Source: Rhypophila decipiens
Taxonomy: Eukaryota; Ascomycota; Sordariomycetes; Sordariales; Naviculisporaceae
Assembly (NCBI GenBank): GCA_033297075.1
Contig: MU858054.1
Location: 1-64,000 of the forward strand
Reading direction: 5' to 3'
Length of the DNA: 64,000 nt
Below are positions 1 to 12,675 of this stretch, piece by piece. The notes under the pieces were generated by a model. It saw only the letters and a program-made list of their open reading frames with translations, had not been told where the DNA came from and ran no database searches. A program made the position numbers and the translations under genes. Every line of letters begins with the position of its first letter. Positions within the stretch are counted from its first letter, which is position 1.

Positions 1-1
1 T

Positions 2-430
2 CCCTGCTTTTTCTGGCAAAAAGAATATGGCGGAATCAACTCAACGAAGTATATCCATTTTATTCTTCCCCTTCTTCGAACACACTTTCAAGAATACCCC
101 CATCACGTGTTCCAACAAGACAACGCCCCTTCGCACCGATCCAAGATGACAACGGCGGCGTTGAGAGCATCTGGAATAACAATCCTGCGTTTTCCAACTT
201 ACTCGCCTGACTTGTCCCCTATTGAGAACCTCTGGCCGTGGATAAAGAACTATATGGAAGAGCGGGCGCCAGGTGGTGACATTCAGTCATTGAGCCGCAG
301 TCAGTTACAGCCATTGATTATAGAAGCGTGGAACGAAATTCCAGAGGATTTGTTAGTTCGCTTGGCCCACACCATGCCAGAGCGACTCAGACTATGTATT
401 GAGGCTAATGGGGACCATATTTACTATTGA
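2..430 (+). mobile_element. Tc1/mariner-type DDE transposase, C-terminal part
   Basis: The frame is open from base 2 to the TGA at 428-430, so the 5' part of the gene lies outside the window. The protein carries the second catalytic aspartate in a QQDNAPSHRS block and the third acidic residue in SPDLSPIENLW, both hallmarks of Tc1/mariner and related DDE_3 transposases that cut and paste DNA. No stop or frameshift interrupts the visible part, and I see no strong excess of C-to-T change, so it does not look heavily RIP-mutated. I could not define a terminal inverted repeat, because the left end is missing and the right end was not recognised. Whether the element is active cannot be judged from this fragment. 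Confidence 0.85.
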
Positions 431-2556
431 TCAGTTAATAATAGCCAGTTGAAAATTGACGCTTTTTCTTGAAGTCCAAAGTGGGCTATTGGGTTACAAT
501 AAAATACTCAAGAATCCAGCATTTAGTGCCTTCTTTATTGTACGGCTTGGGCCAGACTTAATCCGGCAATAGCGGCTTGGCTGTACCACGCTAGTTAAAA
601 AAAACCCTGGCGGAGGTGTAGTTCATCCCAGCAACGGTAAATTAACTCTGGAAACTTTCAGATAGGGCCGGTGCCTGTGACAGTTATCCGGTAACCCGTA
701 AGGATATTGTACGGAGTATCATTTCTGGAATACCGGTAGCCCCGCCCCGTTTACGAGTTCGAATGCCAGATACCGAGGTTATTGCCCTCCCGGAATTCCC
801 GCTTGGGAGCCTTCCATAACGTATCCGGGCCGGAGTTTAAACATCAAATTCTACATGAATTTCGGCGAGTTTGGTGCATGTTCGGTCCCGTTGGAACATG
901 GGCTGGTAGACTAGATCACGCACCACCCTCCGACGTTGACAACTGCCGTTGAGGCTGGAGAGGAGCCGGTGATCATCAAAGATCTTGCGCTGGCAGATCG
1001 AGGCTAGGAGAGCTCTCAGACCATCATGACCACCTGGTCGACTTATCGATTCATCCGCCATACTGAGAGCGTCCTATTCCGTAGGTTCAGCAAACTGGTG
1101 CTTCGCATAGCGAGCTTGGTTCTTAAGTCGAGGTGTTGTCACAAATGTCAACAGGTCTGGGCTCTGGAGGCCACAAAGGTTTGTCTCCACTTTCCTTCCA
1201 GTCGAGTGACAGGAAGCTACGAGTGGGGTGCTCTAAGCCCTAGGAGCGGGAGCCGAGCGGCAGCTCTCGATTGGCCATAGCTTCAATTCTTCCATACAGA
1301 TTGCAGCTGCTGGGCCTGGGGAAGCGATGAGATGCATAGCGGATCAACCGTCCGTCGTTGGTGCTTCTTCTGGCTAATCAGTTTTAATCTAGGTTGATCC
1401 TGGTTTCGCTGCACTTGCTGTCGCGTCAATTGGGTACCAAAAAGGACTCTGCATTTGCCGGCGTAAACGATTAAGACGACTGAAGGTATACAAGCCCGCC
1501 GGACACCACCATTTCCAACGACGGGCGGGACTCGGGAAGGTGCAACCGCCGAGGCAATGCCGCAATATCCACCGCGGCGTGGCTTCACCGTTACCCATAT
1601 GGGAATTTCCATGTCTATGTGGAAGTTAGGAATCCTTTTCCCAGCGAGGCCCAAACGTGATTCAGCACTTCGACCCAGCAAATGAACATGATGCCAAGAC
1701 ACACAGTGGGTGTGCACGGATACCTACCCAATTCGAGGTTCCTGAACACGGTCTAGTTCAGCTTGATAGATCCCCTGCTCCTCCAGTATGGCAATATGGC
1801 GGCCCTGTTTCGCTTTCAGCATCGCACATCTTCGGAATTTTTGTTCCCTTTCACCTGTCAGAGTTCGCTTCTCTGCATGTCTCGTTGTAGGAGGCGCCTC
1901 ATATGAGCATGCATGCGCAGCGTGTGAATCAGTCGACATGCTCAATGTTCCCAAAATAGCCGTCGAGATTGGACAAATACTGATTAGAAACAAGTAAGCT
2001 ACCAGCTTTGAGAGCTCTCCACTTGTTTGGGTGCTCATGTGTGCACCATACAACTCGACACAGGTTCACAGAGACGGCACCTATCCTGCATAGGAGAGCT
2101 CGCTACCCTCCAGTCTTCCACCCTCGGTTGATTATCCGGTGTAAACCAGTGATCCAACAAACCGGGAAGATTCACTACAAATAATAACCGATCTATCCCG
2201 TACAGGTACCATTACTAGCCAACTCGGGCAGGTAGGCCATCTTGCTCACTGGCCTTCTCCCGTACGTCCTTACGGTCGGCTGTATAGTGGCTACTACCGA
2301 GGGACGTGGGATTCCAAAAGTTAGTCCTCTTTCTGACCAGGCCCAAGACCGACCATATATGAGTTGACAGGGGCATCCCCAGACTGCCCTCAGGCTCATC
2401 GAGGCCGTTGTAGGCTTGGGAGTCGGAGAATTGACAATCGGCATGTCCCTGCTGGTATCGATTTAACGGAGACCCGGACCTTCATCTCTTGGCCTCTTTA
2501 GTCCTTGGTAGCATCCCGCCGCTCATCGGGGACTACCGGTGTCCCAAGGACTCGCC
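431..2556. other. Gene-free stretch beside transposase
   Basis: About 2.1 kb between the transposase end and the MFS transporter. Several short open frames exist on both strands (for example 1283-1717 and 2193-2444, minus), but none shows a recognisable domain. The first few hundred bases probably include the right end of the transposon. One copy of the 9-mer TACGGAGTA lies at 710-718. The final part should contain the transporter promoter, but I see no clear TATA box. Confidence 0.5.
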
Positions 2557-4693
2557 ATGTCTACACCTATATCAACGGGGGGACACCCTTCTTCTTTTCG
2601 TGCTCACTCTCCTCCTGTATCTAACAAGCCTACTCGCGCCTCCATACCTTCCGACATGCCAGAGGACAAGATCGCCGCGGCCCTTGATGCCAACCACGAG
2701 GTGGAGGAGATAGAGAAGACCCGTGTACGGACTCTGGGCAATGTCCGCCTCCGCCACCATGTCACCAACGAGATCATCTTGGTACCAGCGCCGTCATCAG
2801 ACCCCCGTGATCCGCTGAATTGGTATACAACACCTACCCGACTGCTTCCCACCACAAGCCACGTAGCTAACAGGTAGCAGGCCGCAATGGTACAAGTATT
2901 ATATGGCAGCCGGTAAGCATTAGTTCCATCGTGGTGTGGTCCTTGGCCATGATGAAACAAAGCTAACAAGTCGGGGACAGTGATTTGTACTGCCATGATG
3001 ATGTGCAACTTCCTAGCCGCCGGTCCGTCGATAGCAATGGTGGCCACGACGATGGAGTTCTTCCGTGGCGCACATCCCGGAAAGAACATGCCCCTTTTCG
3101 TGGCCTCGGTCGCAAAGGTGTCGTATTTCTTCACCACCACAGCTCTCATGCAGGGTGTGGGCAACTTCTTTTGGGTCCCCATCACCAACAAGTATGGAAG
3201 ACGGCCGACTTATATCTTTAGCTATATAATCTACACTGTAAGACAGTCGAGACCTTGTTGAGATGCGGCAACTGACCATATATCTCTAGGCTTGTGCGAT
3301 TTGGCTCTGTTTTGAGCGTTCATACAGTGGATTTCTTGTTGGCCGGATTCTTATGGGTTTTGGGGCCGGAGCTGCTGAGATCATTGGTATGGAACTTGAT
3401 CCTTGATGCAAAAATTTGGTTCCAGCTAACTTGCCTTTCTACTGCTCCGCAGCTCCCATCACCATTGCTGATATTTTCTTCCTCCACGAGCGTGGAACCA
3501 TAATGGCTCTGTACACTTCTTCTCTCGCAGTGGGAGTGTCACTCGGCATGTTGATATCTGGGTGAGTCTGGCACACTGCAGCCTTTCGACAAGCTTACAA
3601 GGACCTAACACTGCTTGCTACTAGTCTGATTACCATCAACCACAACTGGAGAGTCATCTACCAAGTGGCATCCGCCTTGGTCGGTGCTGTTTTGCTTCTT
3701 GCATTCTTCGCATTCCCCGAGACAGCTTATACTCGCGCCCGTTCGAGCACAGGTGGTCATAATGGCCCGCGCCTGATGGAGGCTGAGAAAGCCGAGTTGT
3801 CGGCATCTGCATCCGATGTTGAGCGCGCCTCCAGCCAGTCACCACCCAAAGAAACATATGTCCAGTCTCTCAGAATCTTCCACGGAACTCTCACGCGGGA
3901 GAGCCTCTTCAAGCTGATGGTGCGCCCAATTGGTCTGATCTGTCTCCCTCCTGTCCTCTGGTCGGCCCTCGTCGAAGCGGTCACCATCGGCTTTCTCGTG
4001 GCCGTCACATCCAACATCGAGGTTGCCTACGAGAGGACCTACCACTTTGAGTCGTGGCAAGTGGGGCTTTGCTTCATCGCTGCCATTATCGGCTCCCTGG
4101 TCGGTGTCCCTGCTGGCGGTCAGTTTGGAGAATGGATCGCCGACAAGCTCACGAGACGAAACGGCGGTATTCGCGATCCCGAAATGCGGTTGCCGGCCAT
4201 GATACCGTGCCTTATCGCAACACCACTGTCCTTGATTCTCTACGGCGTCGGCATCGAGTATAGACTCCACTGGATGTGCCCTACTATCGGGCTTGCTCTC
4301 CGTAAGTAACCCAATTTCCCACATGTGCTCACACATTTCCCCCAACTAATCATAAACACCACCAACCACACAGTCAACTTTGCGACCGTCCAAGGAACCA
4401 ACATCTGCCTCGTCTACGTGATCGACGCCTACCGACCGGTAGCGGGAGAAATCACACTGGCCGTGATGGGATTCAAGTCCTTGTTTGGCTTCCTGCTGTC
4501 CTTTTACACGAACACGTGGGTGTCCCAGTCGGGATACCAGAACGCATACGGCGTCATGGCGGCCATCTCGGCCATTGTCATTTTCGGCTGGGTGCCCTTG
4601 TATATCTGGGGCAAGCAGATCCGGCACGTCACTTGGCAGTGGCCTGTTATTTCTTATATTCACTGGAGCGAGGACCGCGAGGTGGGGGAGTGA
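2557..4693 (+). CDS. Major facilitator superfamily transporter (DHA1-like)
   Basis: Probable 12-helix plasma-membrane proton antiporter or permease of the MFS drug-efflux type; the substrate is unknown. Seven exons are proposed: 2557-2822, 2881-2912, 2981-3237, 3290-3386, 3453-3561, 3625-4301 and 4374-4693, giving 585 aa. All six introns have GT-AG ends and restore one frame. After a polar N-terminus of about 85 residues comes the DPLNWPQWYK entry typical of fungal DHA1 proteins, then the loop 2-3 signature NKYGRRPTY and the helix 4 segment LVGRILMGFG. A long polar central loop (Ser/Glu-rich, near ERASSQSPPKE) separates the two six-helix halves. The ATG at 2557 was preferred because it opens the conserved N-terminal frame. 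It stands alone between gene-poor stretches, so context says nothing about substrate. Confidence 0.87.
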
Positions 4694-4834
4694 GTCAATT
4701 GGTGGTGTTTTAAATGACGGCCAAAAGGAGGAGGAAGGGAATTTTACATGGGTATCGGTCTCAGGCGACCGGGCCACGAATTGGGCAAAGACTTGTGGAG
4801 GCCTTTACATGATCTATGGGAGTTTGTTTGGACT

Positions 4835-4854
4835 TGTGTGTGTGTGTGTGTGTG
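4835..4854 (+). repeat. (TG)10 microsatellite
   Basis: Perfect dinucleotide repeat of ten TG units about 140 bp downstream of the MFS transporter stop codon, probably in its 3' flank. Confidence 0.95.
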
Positions 4855-6315
4855 AATTTCCTCTGGTTATACCAACTGTGTGTGTTCAAAATCCACAATG
4901 GAGCTAGGTAGCAACATGAAGCGAACGAGGCAATGGATATTTTTCTTTTTACTGCTCTGAGATACGGTGCTTTTTCTTTCCCAACAAATTTGCCCCGAGT
5001 AACTCTCTACAGTACCTCTCGTTAACCCTCCGGAGCCGAACCGGGCCAAGTAAAGATGCAAATCAAGAAAGGCCATGGCATTTGAGGACCTCGGCCAGGA
5101 AGGTAAGCATGTTATATTTCAACGTTGCATAAGAAATAGATTGAACCGCAGCCCTCGGTTAGAATGTGCTTTGGCCAAATGGCTTTTTTCGGTACTTACC
5201 TAGGAGAGCTTCCAGCCGGGCTTACGCCTCCCTTCTATTACCTTGCGTATATATACCGTCTTTCATAATTATCACACACGTACGTACACCACGCACATGT
5301 ATGTACTTTCCCGTTTTGAATTACCGCCAGAGAGTGTCTTCCCATGTTCTAAACAAGTACCATGCTCGATTGGAGAACTTGGGAGGTATGGCAATTTATC
5401 TTTCCTTCTCTGTGGCTTTTTTGTTGTTTATGGTAACCAACTAAGATGCAAGCCTTTGCCGTTTGGCTTGCCGCTGTATGGTTTTGTGTTGTACTTGCAT
5501 AACGCCGCTTCTTTTGGGTTTGGAATCATTGTTTCTTTTTTATTTCCCCTATCTACGAGACTTGATGACATGGACTAACTGGTAGGCTGGCTGGATGGGT
5601 GTATTTTGCCGGCGGCGGAATTCCACCACCAGCGACAACAAATTACCTTGCCTGGAGCTTTTTTCTTTCTTTTGTTCATCACACTTGGCAGCAGTGAGAA
5701 TACTCCAAGTTGTTGGACCATACAAGGAGGTTCGTCGGGACCGGACGTTGTATCAAGATTTACCAAGCCCAAGACCATGATAAAGGGGCAAGCAAAAAGC
5801 CAAGCACAATGACAAGCCGGGGTTTCCCCAACAACAACTCCTGATACAGTGGGGACAGGATACATCAATGCTTTATATTATTCTTTTCTGCGTAATTACC
5901 ACGCTGAGGACAGCATTCTACATATTGCTATCTTCTCTCCACTCCGCGTGGTACGGGCTGTGGTTACGTCTGGTTAATATATTCACTACCTATCTCCGGA
6001 CAGCTTTCACTTCTCGCACTCTTGTACTCTTGCTTCTTGGCATTGGGAGATACAGTATGTACAAGCAGCAAACCTCGTGCAAAAAAAAGCTACAGACAAT
6101 AAAAGAGATTTTTTGGGTCTCTTTTTCTTCGGTCTTGGTGAAAGCGTGTGGACGGCCTGGTGTAGCATCACCACCCGACCCGCGTGAGGTACGGTACGGT
6201 ACGTCTATCCCTTCCGTGTATCCAGCTTGGCGGGTTGTGTGACTAAGTGGTTTCCTGGTTCGCTTCATGGTTCTGCCCGTCTTCTTGAACAATTAATTAT
6301 TTTATCATTTTATCG

Positions 6316-6348
6316 TTCTTTTTTTTTCTTTCTTTTTTTTTCTTTTTT
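6316..6348 (+). repeat. Pure pyrimidine tract
   Basis: Thirty-three bases contain only T and C, mostly T. Such tracts are common in fungal promoters and untranslated leaders, but no adjacent gene start is recognised here. Confidence 0.9.
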
Positions 6349-8077
6349 GATCCTTTCTTTTTTCTCTGCTTATTCCATGTCAGGAAACCCCGTTAGTCAA
6401 GTCCTGCCCTCATTGACATATTCACTGCATTGCTGTTTCCATGGATCCTCTTCACCGGTACGGCACCCCGTTAGGACATAAGCGGAATATTTGGAATCAG
6501 TTGGACAAAGTGAAAGTGATATATTATTGGGTACTAATTACCAACAGACGGCTGAAAGAGACTCGCCCATTCTGCTTGTCTCTGGTGATTGCGCAATGTT
6601 CGCTGCTGGGGGCCAGGAAGAATCCGGCGAGCGTGCTAATTATTCTCTACATGACAAACCGCTCTTCAGCCCTTCTTCGCTTAATTCGTCATTTAGCCCT
6701 GGTCTGACAATCTTTTTTCTCTCTCCTTCTGGCTGGCATCAAGCAGTGCCGCTTGTCCTATCGAACGTATACGGCCCGGCCCGGACCTTCCGCCGTGTAT
6801 ACCGATGACCGATGGCATCATACACGGAGAAGAAAACGGCGACGGGAAAGAAACACGGAAGGTGCTGGTGGGGGAAGTAGACCCGGCCGTCGGCTCATCA
6901 CCGGCAAGTCTCTCTCGTATCGTCGTGGGCGTCATCAACGCCGAGTTCTCATCATCTATCATCCGCCGTTCACCAAAGAACATTGTAACGAGATGCCGCA
7001 TCAATATCGCTGAAATCGGCATGCCTCTAGAGAGAGATATTGTTTGGTCTGTTGGTGTAGTAGTGTAGAATGGTACCTCAAGTCCCTTGTCCCGTCCAAA
7101 ACCGCGGATATCCGTGTTAGTTGAGCCTCTCCTCCGCAATTCGGAGATCGAAGGAGATAAGCGAGGTCGGTGACAGCGGGATTGGAGATGTCTTGGGCGG
7201 ACGATCCCACTACAGGAACCCATGTGACTTAGCGATGTCTACAGTATAATAGAGACGGGCAAATACAACGCCTTGTCTTACCTCTGTCGGACACTATAGC
7301 AGATTCTTTCCCTTTTCGAGCTTCTACATGCTCACCTATCCGAGTCGGCGTTAGCACTGACAAAGAACCGGGATTGATGAGTCGACATCCCGCACGGCAC
7401 TCACACTAAGCTACGTACTTGCTTCGTACTCTATAGGAAGCGTACGTATTCCCAGCCAGCTGCAAGGGGTTTCCATATGTAAGTGACTCATATACATGGT
7501 CAGTTTTATTTTCTTCTGGATTTGGCCAAGTTTGCAGAAACTCCGAGATGTTATGTAACTCTCCTTTTTCCTTTCCTCGTCCCGCCATCGGAGTCATCAG
7601 TCGACTCACTGCAGCTTGTTGTGAGTCTACACATCTAGACCCTTTTATATCTGACTGTCGTCTCTTCTCATTCATACCAATTGCATCTCATTCACTCACA
7701 TCACTCTCCAGAGAGAAGCCTTCACATATTCATCCGTGGAGTGTATCAGTTACAAAGTCTGAGTGAGTATGTGGGCTTGCAGCACCTCTCCTCGAGACCT
7801 ATTACCTCGTCATCATCGTGCATGTCGATATCCGTATCCGATACTTTCGGAATCGGCCATTTGATTGGACGTTGACTACCAATTCGCGGCCGCCTTGTTG
7901 TTTCGACCTCGTTGTTGATCTCATTCTGTGAGTACATTTCACTCCTGTGGGATTCAGGTTCAGAGCAGGTAGTCCTGTACATGTCTATAAACATGAAATT
8001 GCTGACCCATATACCGCTTTTATATAGACAAGACAGCAAGTACGTTTAATGAATAAGGAGTCTAGCCAGCTACAACA

Positions 8078-8893
8078 ATGGATGCTCAATGCCAATGTGG
8101 AGCGGTCTCTTTCAAGACCCCCAGCCCGAAACCACTGGCCCTTTACATCTGCCACTGCCATGAATGCCGTCGGCAGACTAGCTCTGCCTTTGGGGCATCG
8201 GCTATCTTTCCCCGGTTTCCCCTGCCTGATGCGGACCTGTTGAGCTGCTATCGGTGAGTGTTGTTGTCCATATACTTGACTGTGTCGTCGACATCTACTG
8301 AGAGTCCTTGCTGATATACTTGCTCGTTTCACAGTCGACCGTTGGCTAATGGTGACACCCTGCATTGGTACGTCCAGATATTGGGAAAGTTCAATGATGT
8401 TCAAATAACTGACAAATGGCTTAAACAGTTATTTCTGTAAACAATGCGGCACCCGACTGATTCACTCAACACCGGTATGTCATGTCATAACAAACCTGCC
8501 TAGATACAAAACCTAGAACCTTTCTCTCTAACCTTTTCTTGATATGGTTAGGGAAAATCCGTCGTATCCGTAAAAGGCGGCTGCATAGACGGGCTAGACT
8601 GGAAATCAGCAATCCACATCTGGACCAAGAGCGCAATGGTGCCCATCCCCGAAGGCGCCGACACGGAAGACGAAGCCCCCCCCGCCACCGAGCATAACCA
8701 GGTAGAATCTGGTCAGACAGTCAATGTCAATACCTCTGCTTCTTCTTCGGCTTCCTATATTCTGGGCGGTTGCGGTGGACCACTTGGTAGTGGTGACGCT
8801 GGATCGGTTACGTCTGACTCGACGGCTGGTACCTCGCCGGCTGGGAGTGATTTGGCGGCTTATTATCGACGGGTTGCTGATATTCTTGATTGA
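8078..8893 (+). CDS. GFA/CENP-V domain zinc protein
   Basis: Small protein of the glutathione-dependent formaldehyde-activating enzyme (GFA) fold. Family members bind zinc through cysteine pairs and some handle S-hydroxymethylglutathione; most fungal paralogues have no proven reaction. Exons are 8078-8253, 8335-8367, 8429-8474 and 8552-8893, giving 198 aa. The zinc ligands are visible as CQCG at the N-terminus, CHCHEC near residues 29-34, and CKQCG after the second intron. The core ends with the family's typical SAIHIWTKS segment. Beyond it lies an unusual tail of about 70 residues rich in Ser, Gly and Thr, which is probably disordered. The start ATG at 8078 lies in CAACAATGG context directly before the first CxCG motif. 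It converges with the membrane protein gene at 9173-10407. Confidence 0.88.
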
Positions 8894-9172
8894 AACCACC
8901 AAGGACAGAGATATGGGAATCGAATAGGAGGTTGGTTGTTGCCGTGACTTGGGCTCGGAAAACATGGGCATAGGGGGAAAAAAAAGGTTGTAGAAATATG
9001 GATTATTTTCCAAGAACTGTATTTGATTAAGGGTATCAAGGTAAGGTATCTCAACTCGGGTATCCAAAAACAGGGGTATTACGACCAGAACACACAGTAC
9101 CAACCAGCCTTGCTTCCTTCCTGATTTCCAGTTGACTCGTAATCATTATCGTACCTTGCCTCAACTTCTACG

Positions 9173-10407
9173 TCAGGCGCTCTCCCGAACCAAGCCATCC
9201 GCACTATTCCCATTCCCATTCCGACCTTGCTCCCCATGCTCCTGGCCCCTCTTGCCACCGCCCCTTCCAACATCAGAGTGCTTGGCCGGGTCAAACACAT
9301 AGATGGGGAACTCGAGAAACAAAGTCCGCTTGAGAAACACTGGCAAATGCTCGTAAATCTGCGGCGGGAACGGGATGAGAATGCTCGTGCGCGTGAGGTA
9401 TCGCTGGTAGGCGTCCCAGTTGCTGTCATTCTCGTATCTCTTCTTTGCGCCAGGGCGTTCAGATAATGGCAGCCCCGAGACAAACATCAGAAGGATCGTC
9501 AGGAAAAAGGGACCGAGGATGGTGGCGTAGAGGGCGTTGTATGCTTGGCCTGTTACGTCGCCTGTTGCTGCGGGAGATACGGCGATCATGAAGATTGCTG
9601 GAGTTGGTTGCATTGTTAGCTTGGGCTGCTTAACTTATTTTACAAAGGCCCATGTTAAGAGGAAAAGGGTTAAGATAGTTCAGACTTACCAAACTGGATA
9701 ATAATCTCCCCAAAGTAATTCGGATGTCTCGACCAAGAAAAGAACCCCTTGTCACAAATCTCGCTCTTATCCCTCGTCGACCGGAAGCGATACTTTTGCA
9801 TATCGCTCACGCTCTCCATGATCAATCCAACAGCGTAAAGCACCACACCGGCGATATCCCGGCCCGTACCGAACGCCGGCTGGGGGAAGGACTGCACATT
9901 GGGCGAGTTGAGCACCGTTACTGGCAGCGAGACAGTCCAGACCCAGATCATCTGGAAGATCCAGAACCCGAGGAAGGGGAAGAACTTGTCCCGCTTGTCG
10001 TCGAACCGGTCATCTTTGCCTGTCTTGAGGATGCGAAAGAGGAGGAAGCCCGAGAGACGGAGGCCCCATATTATGATGAATAGCGAGACGACGATCTGGC
10101 GCGCGTTGGGGCTGCCGCTGAAGGCTAGGGTTAGGATTGCTAGCAGGACAAAGTTTGTGCCTCCTGCGAAGTCTATTGTGCCGGTTGTGTTAGTGATGTT
10201 TGGTCTGTCCCGGATGGCTGGGACTTTTCGACGGGAGGCAAGCCACCCGCCGTATGGTTCCGCGTAAAGAAGCTTGAAGAGTAGAATCTTACCTGTAAGT
10301 TTATCAAACTTGAAGCTGAACGCTATGGAGAAAAAGGCGAGCTGGTATCCGACCGTTATGAGAATCGTGATCGCTAGGTAATAGTCGTCCAGTACATGGA
10401 CCGCCAT
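9173..10407 (-). CDS. DUF1295 / steroid 5-alpha-reductase-like membrane protein
   Basis: Polytopic membrane protein of the DUF1295 family, related to the C-terminal domain of steroid 5-alpha reductases and isoprenylcysteine methyltransferases; substrate unknown. Coding order on the minus strand is 10407-10293, 10172-9690 and 9597-9173, giving 340 aa. Both introns have GT-AG ends and keep frame. Hydrophobic helices alternate with short loops from residue 6 onward. The family signature SRHPNYFGE, which helps bind NADPH in reductases, sits just before the second intron and is intact. The final 40 residues are Gly/Arg/Asn-rich and polar. The ATG is the first in frame and lies directly before the first helix. 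Confidence 0.85.
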
Positions 10408-12675
10408 GATTTTGGTATGAATTCAGATAAAGTTGCACAGAATTTGAGGATTTAAAGATTCCCGTTCAATGGTGATCAAAAACTAGGTATTGTCAAGAAG
10501 ACGACGGAATTATGTCTGCCGTGATGAGTTTAATTTATACTGATTTATTCTTCATTCCGTCTTGCCTGCCAAACTTCGTGATCTTGTGGTGTAGCGTCTA
10601 CGCTCACGATCGGGAGCTGCACTGCCGCCATCACCCCATCTCCAAGAAGAAGGGCTCGGCAAGATGACGTTGTTGGTATTGAATTTCTTTGATTGCTAAT
10701 CCGCCCAGGACTTTGGCATACATGATTCAGCTAACAATAACTCAACTAGTCCTAATTACACGTAACTTCCCGTAATATCCTTAACAGCTGTTTCTCCCGT
10801 TTCTCGAACTTTCAGAGCCGGACGATCTCCATTGTGCAAAGCATGATCTGATCGGTCTTGATCTTGCCAAGACTCGGCAATACCTGGACTTGGTGGCCGA
10901 TCTCTCCAGTGCTTCATGGGCGATCCAAAGGTTCTGGGCCTTTGGGCCAATCGGATCCACCCTTGACAGCTCGATTTCGCGGGTTAGGGTTGAAGGCTGA
11001 CTGACAGCCTGTGCTTTTTCACCACAGCGGGTCCTCAAGGGATGGCCCGGGGCCGTCAAGAACTCAAACTCAACTTACACTACAGATATTCACTTCTCAT
11101 GACATTTCTTCTTGAATTCTGATCATCCCATGAACCTTTTCATGATATTCTCAATGTTTCCTTCTTCACAAGACATGCACAACGGCAGTTGCACTCGGCA
11201 AATCATAGCTGTCGATCGACCCAGACAGCACTGCACAGAGATCTTGACACACGAGACGTCTCGCATCATCTGAGCGCCTACAAATCCAATATGTTTACAA
11301 ACCCGAGTTGCACTTTCGACATTTACACAAACTCGTCTCACCAGTCGAAAAATTAATATCAAAAAGACCATACTCCGTCAAGGAGTGGGCGTAGTTTGCT
11401 CTTACGTTTGCGTCTCCTCGGACAAGAACGATGTAACTGTTTGGCAAATTGCGCCGTCGCGATGAACACCACTCGAAAACCGAAGCCGGTGGCGCAAGCT
11501 CAAATTGCTCAATGCTGTTCTTCTCGCACCATACAAAGCTCCGTTAGGACCGTTACAGCGGACGAAAAAGGCAGCGACAGCGACAGACACAGTCGCATTC
11601 ACAAAAATCAGGTCATTGTCACGGAGGCCTTGTTTTTCTGAGAGTGGGTACCCAGTCCTTCTTATTGCTTTAGGCTTGGGGGGAGGTTTCGCTTGGGTTG
11701 AACCTCAAACGCTTGGCGTCACGACTTGGTCTCACACCCCTCGCCCCGGTCCCCACAACTGAGCCTCAACTTCAACCTCGGCCTCCATTTCACGAACGTC
11801 TGCAGTTGCAGACAGGGTCCGTCCCACGTGGTTTCTCGAGCTTTGACTGGCAGGACAGGCACGCCAGGCCCATGATCGCCTAGCCGAGACTCCGCAAAGG
11901 TATGAGACCTCTTTTCTCATGGTGACACCCTGTCTGTCAGGACTGTGATGTCTGGGATCGCCCGCGGTCTCTGGGCGCCTAGGTCTAGATGCCTCAAGAC
12001 TCTTCTCTAGGATGAACACCTTGATCAAAAGCTTGACAAGGTTTCGACGCTTTGTAACCTACCCTTACCCCCTTTTGATAACCCCCTGGGTCTTCCGTGT
12101 TCGTGTTTCTTGTGGAATCTTCTTGTCCCTATTGCTCCTCTCACATCAAGATGCTGTGACTTTTGCATCTTGTTTTCTTGTTTGTTTCTTCAACATTCTC
12201 GTTCTTGGTTCCTGGGATCCAGCTACTCTCCTTTGCTCTTCGCGAGTCATTCATTTCTTTCTTTCTTTTGCCTATTCTTGCTTGTACCACGGAAAGAAGT
12301 GTCGTTCACTCTTAATCCATCATCGACTCCACGGCCGTCGCCACTCGGTATCCTCACAGTATCAGCGTTCCCTGTTCGACTCGGTCTGATCTCTCGAACA
12401 TTTTTCTTGTCAGGGGAACATCTTACGCGTCGAGTGCTGGACGCCAACACACGATACTAGTTCAGTCCTTACTGTGCTGTGAGCGAATGTGCGAGTCGGG
12501 TTGATCCCGTGGTATCACTGATTTTCGATTCATCGACGGCTGGCCTGTTGCCATTATTACAATTTACAACGACCTAGACGGTCTTATTTTATTGGAGAAA
12601 TTCTCAATCTGGGGTGGATTTCTCGAAGTGGGAGGACTTGTCAGAGTTCTTAGTAGTTCAAGAAAGACAGTGACA
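10408..12675. other. Intergenic region, 2.3 kb
   Basis: Divergent spacer between the DUF1295 gene and the secreted-protein gene. No recognisable gene, tRNA or repeat. The segment around 12100-12300 is rich in pyrimidine runs on the + strand, as expected for a promoter or leader of the gene starting at 12676. One TACTCCGT octamer lies at 11371-11378. Confidence 0.5.

Larger units (their letters stand above)
4694..8077. other. Long intergenic region, 3.4 kb
   Basis: No gene recognised. It contains a (TG)10 microsatellite and a long pyrimidine tract, listed separately. An uninterrupted minus-strand frame at 6693-7223 has no recognisable domain or splice-linked partner, and I do not call it a gene. 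The right end should hold the promoter of the zinc protein beginning at 8078. Confidence 0.5.

Noticed and set aside
6693..7223. Minus-strand frame of 176 codons in the 3.4 kb spacer
   Set aside because: No recognisable domain, no codon-use signal I could defend and no splice partner. Kept only as an unproven frame.
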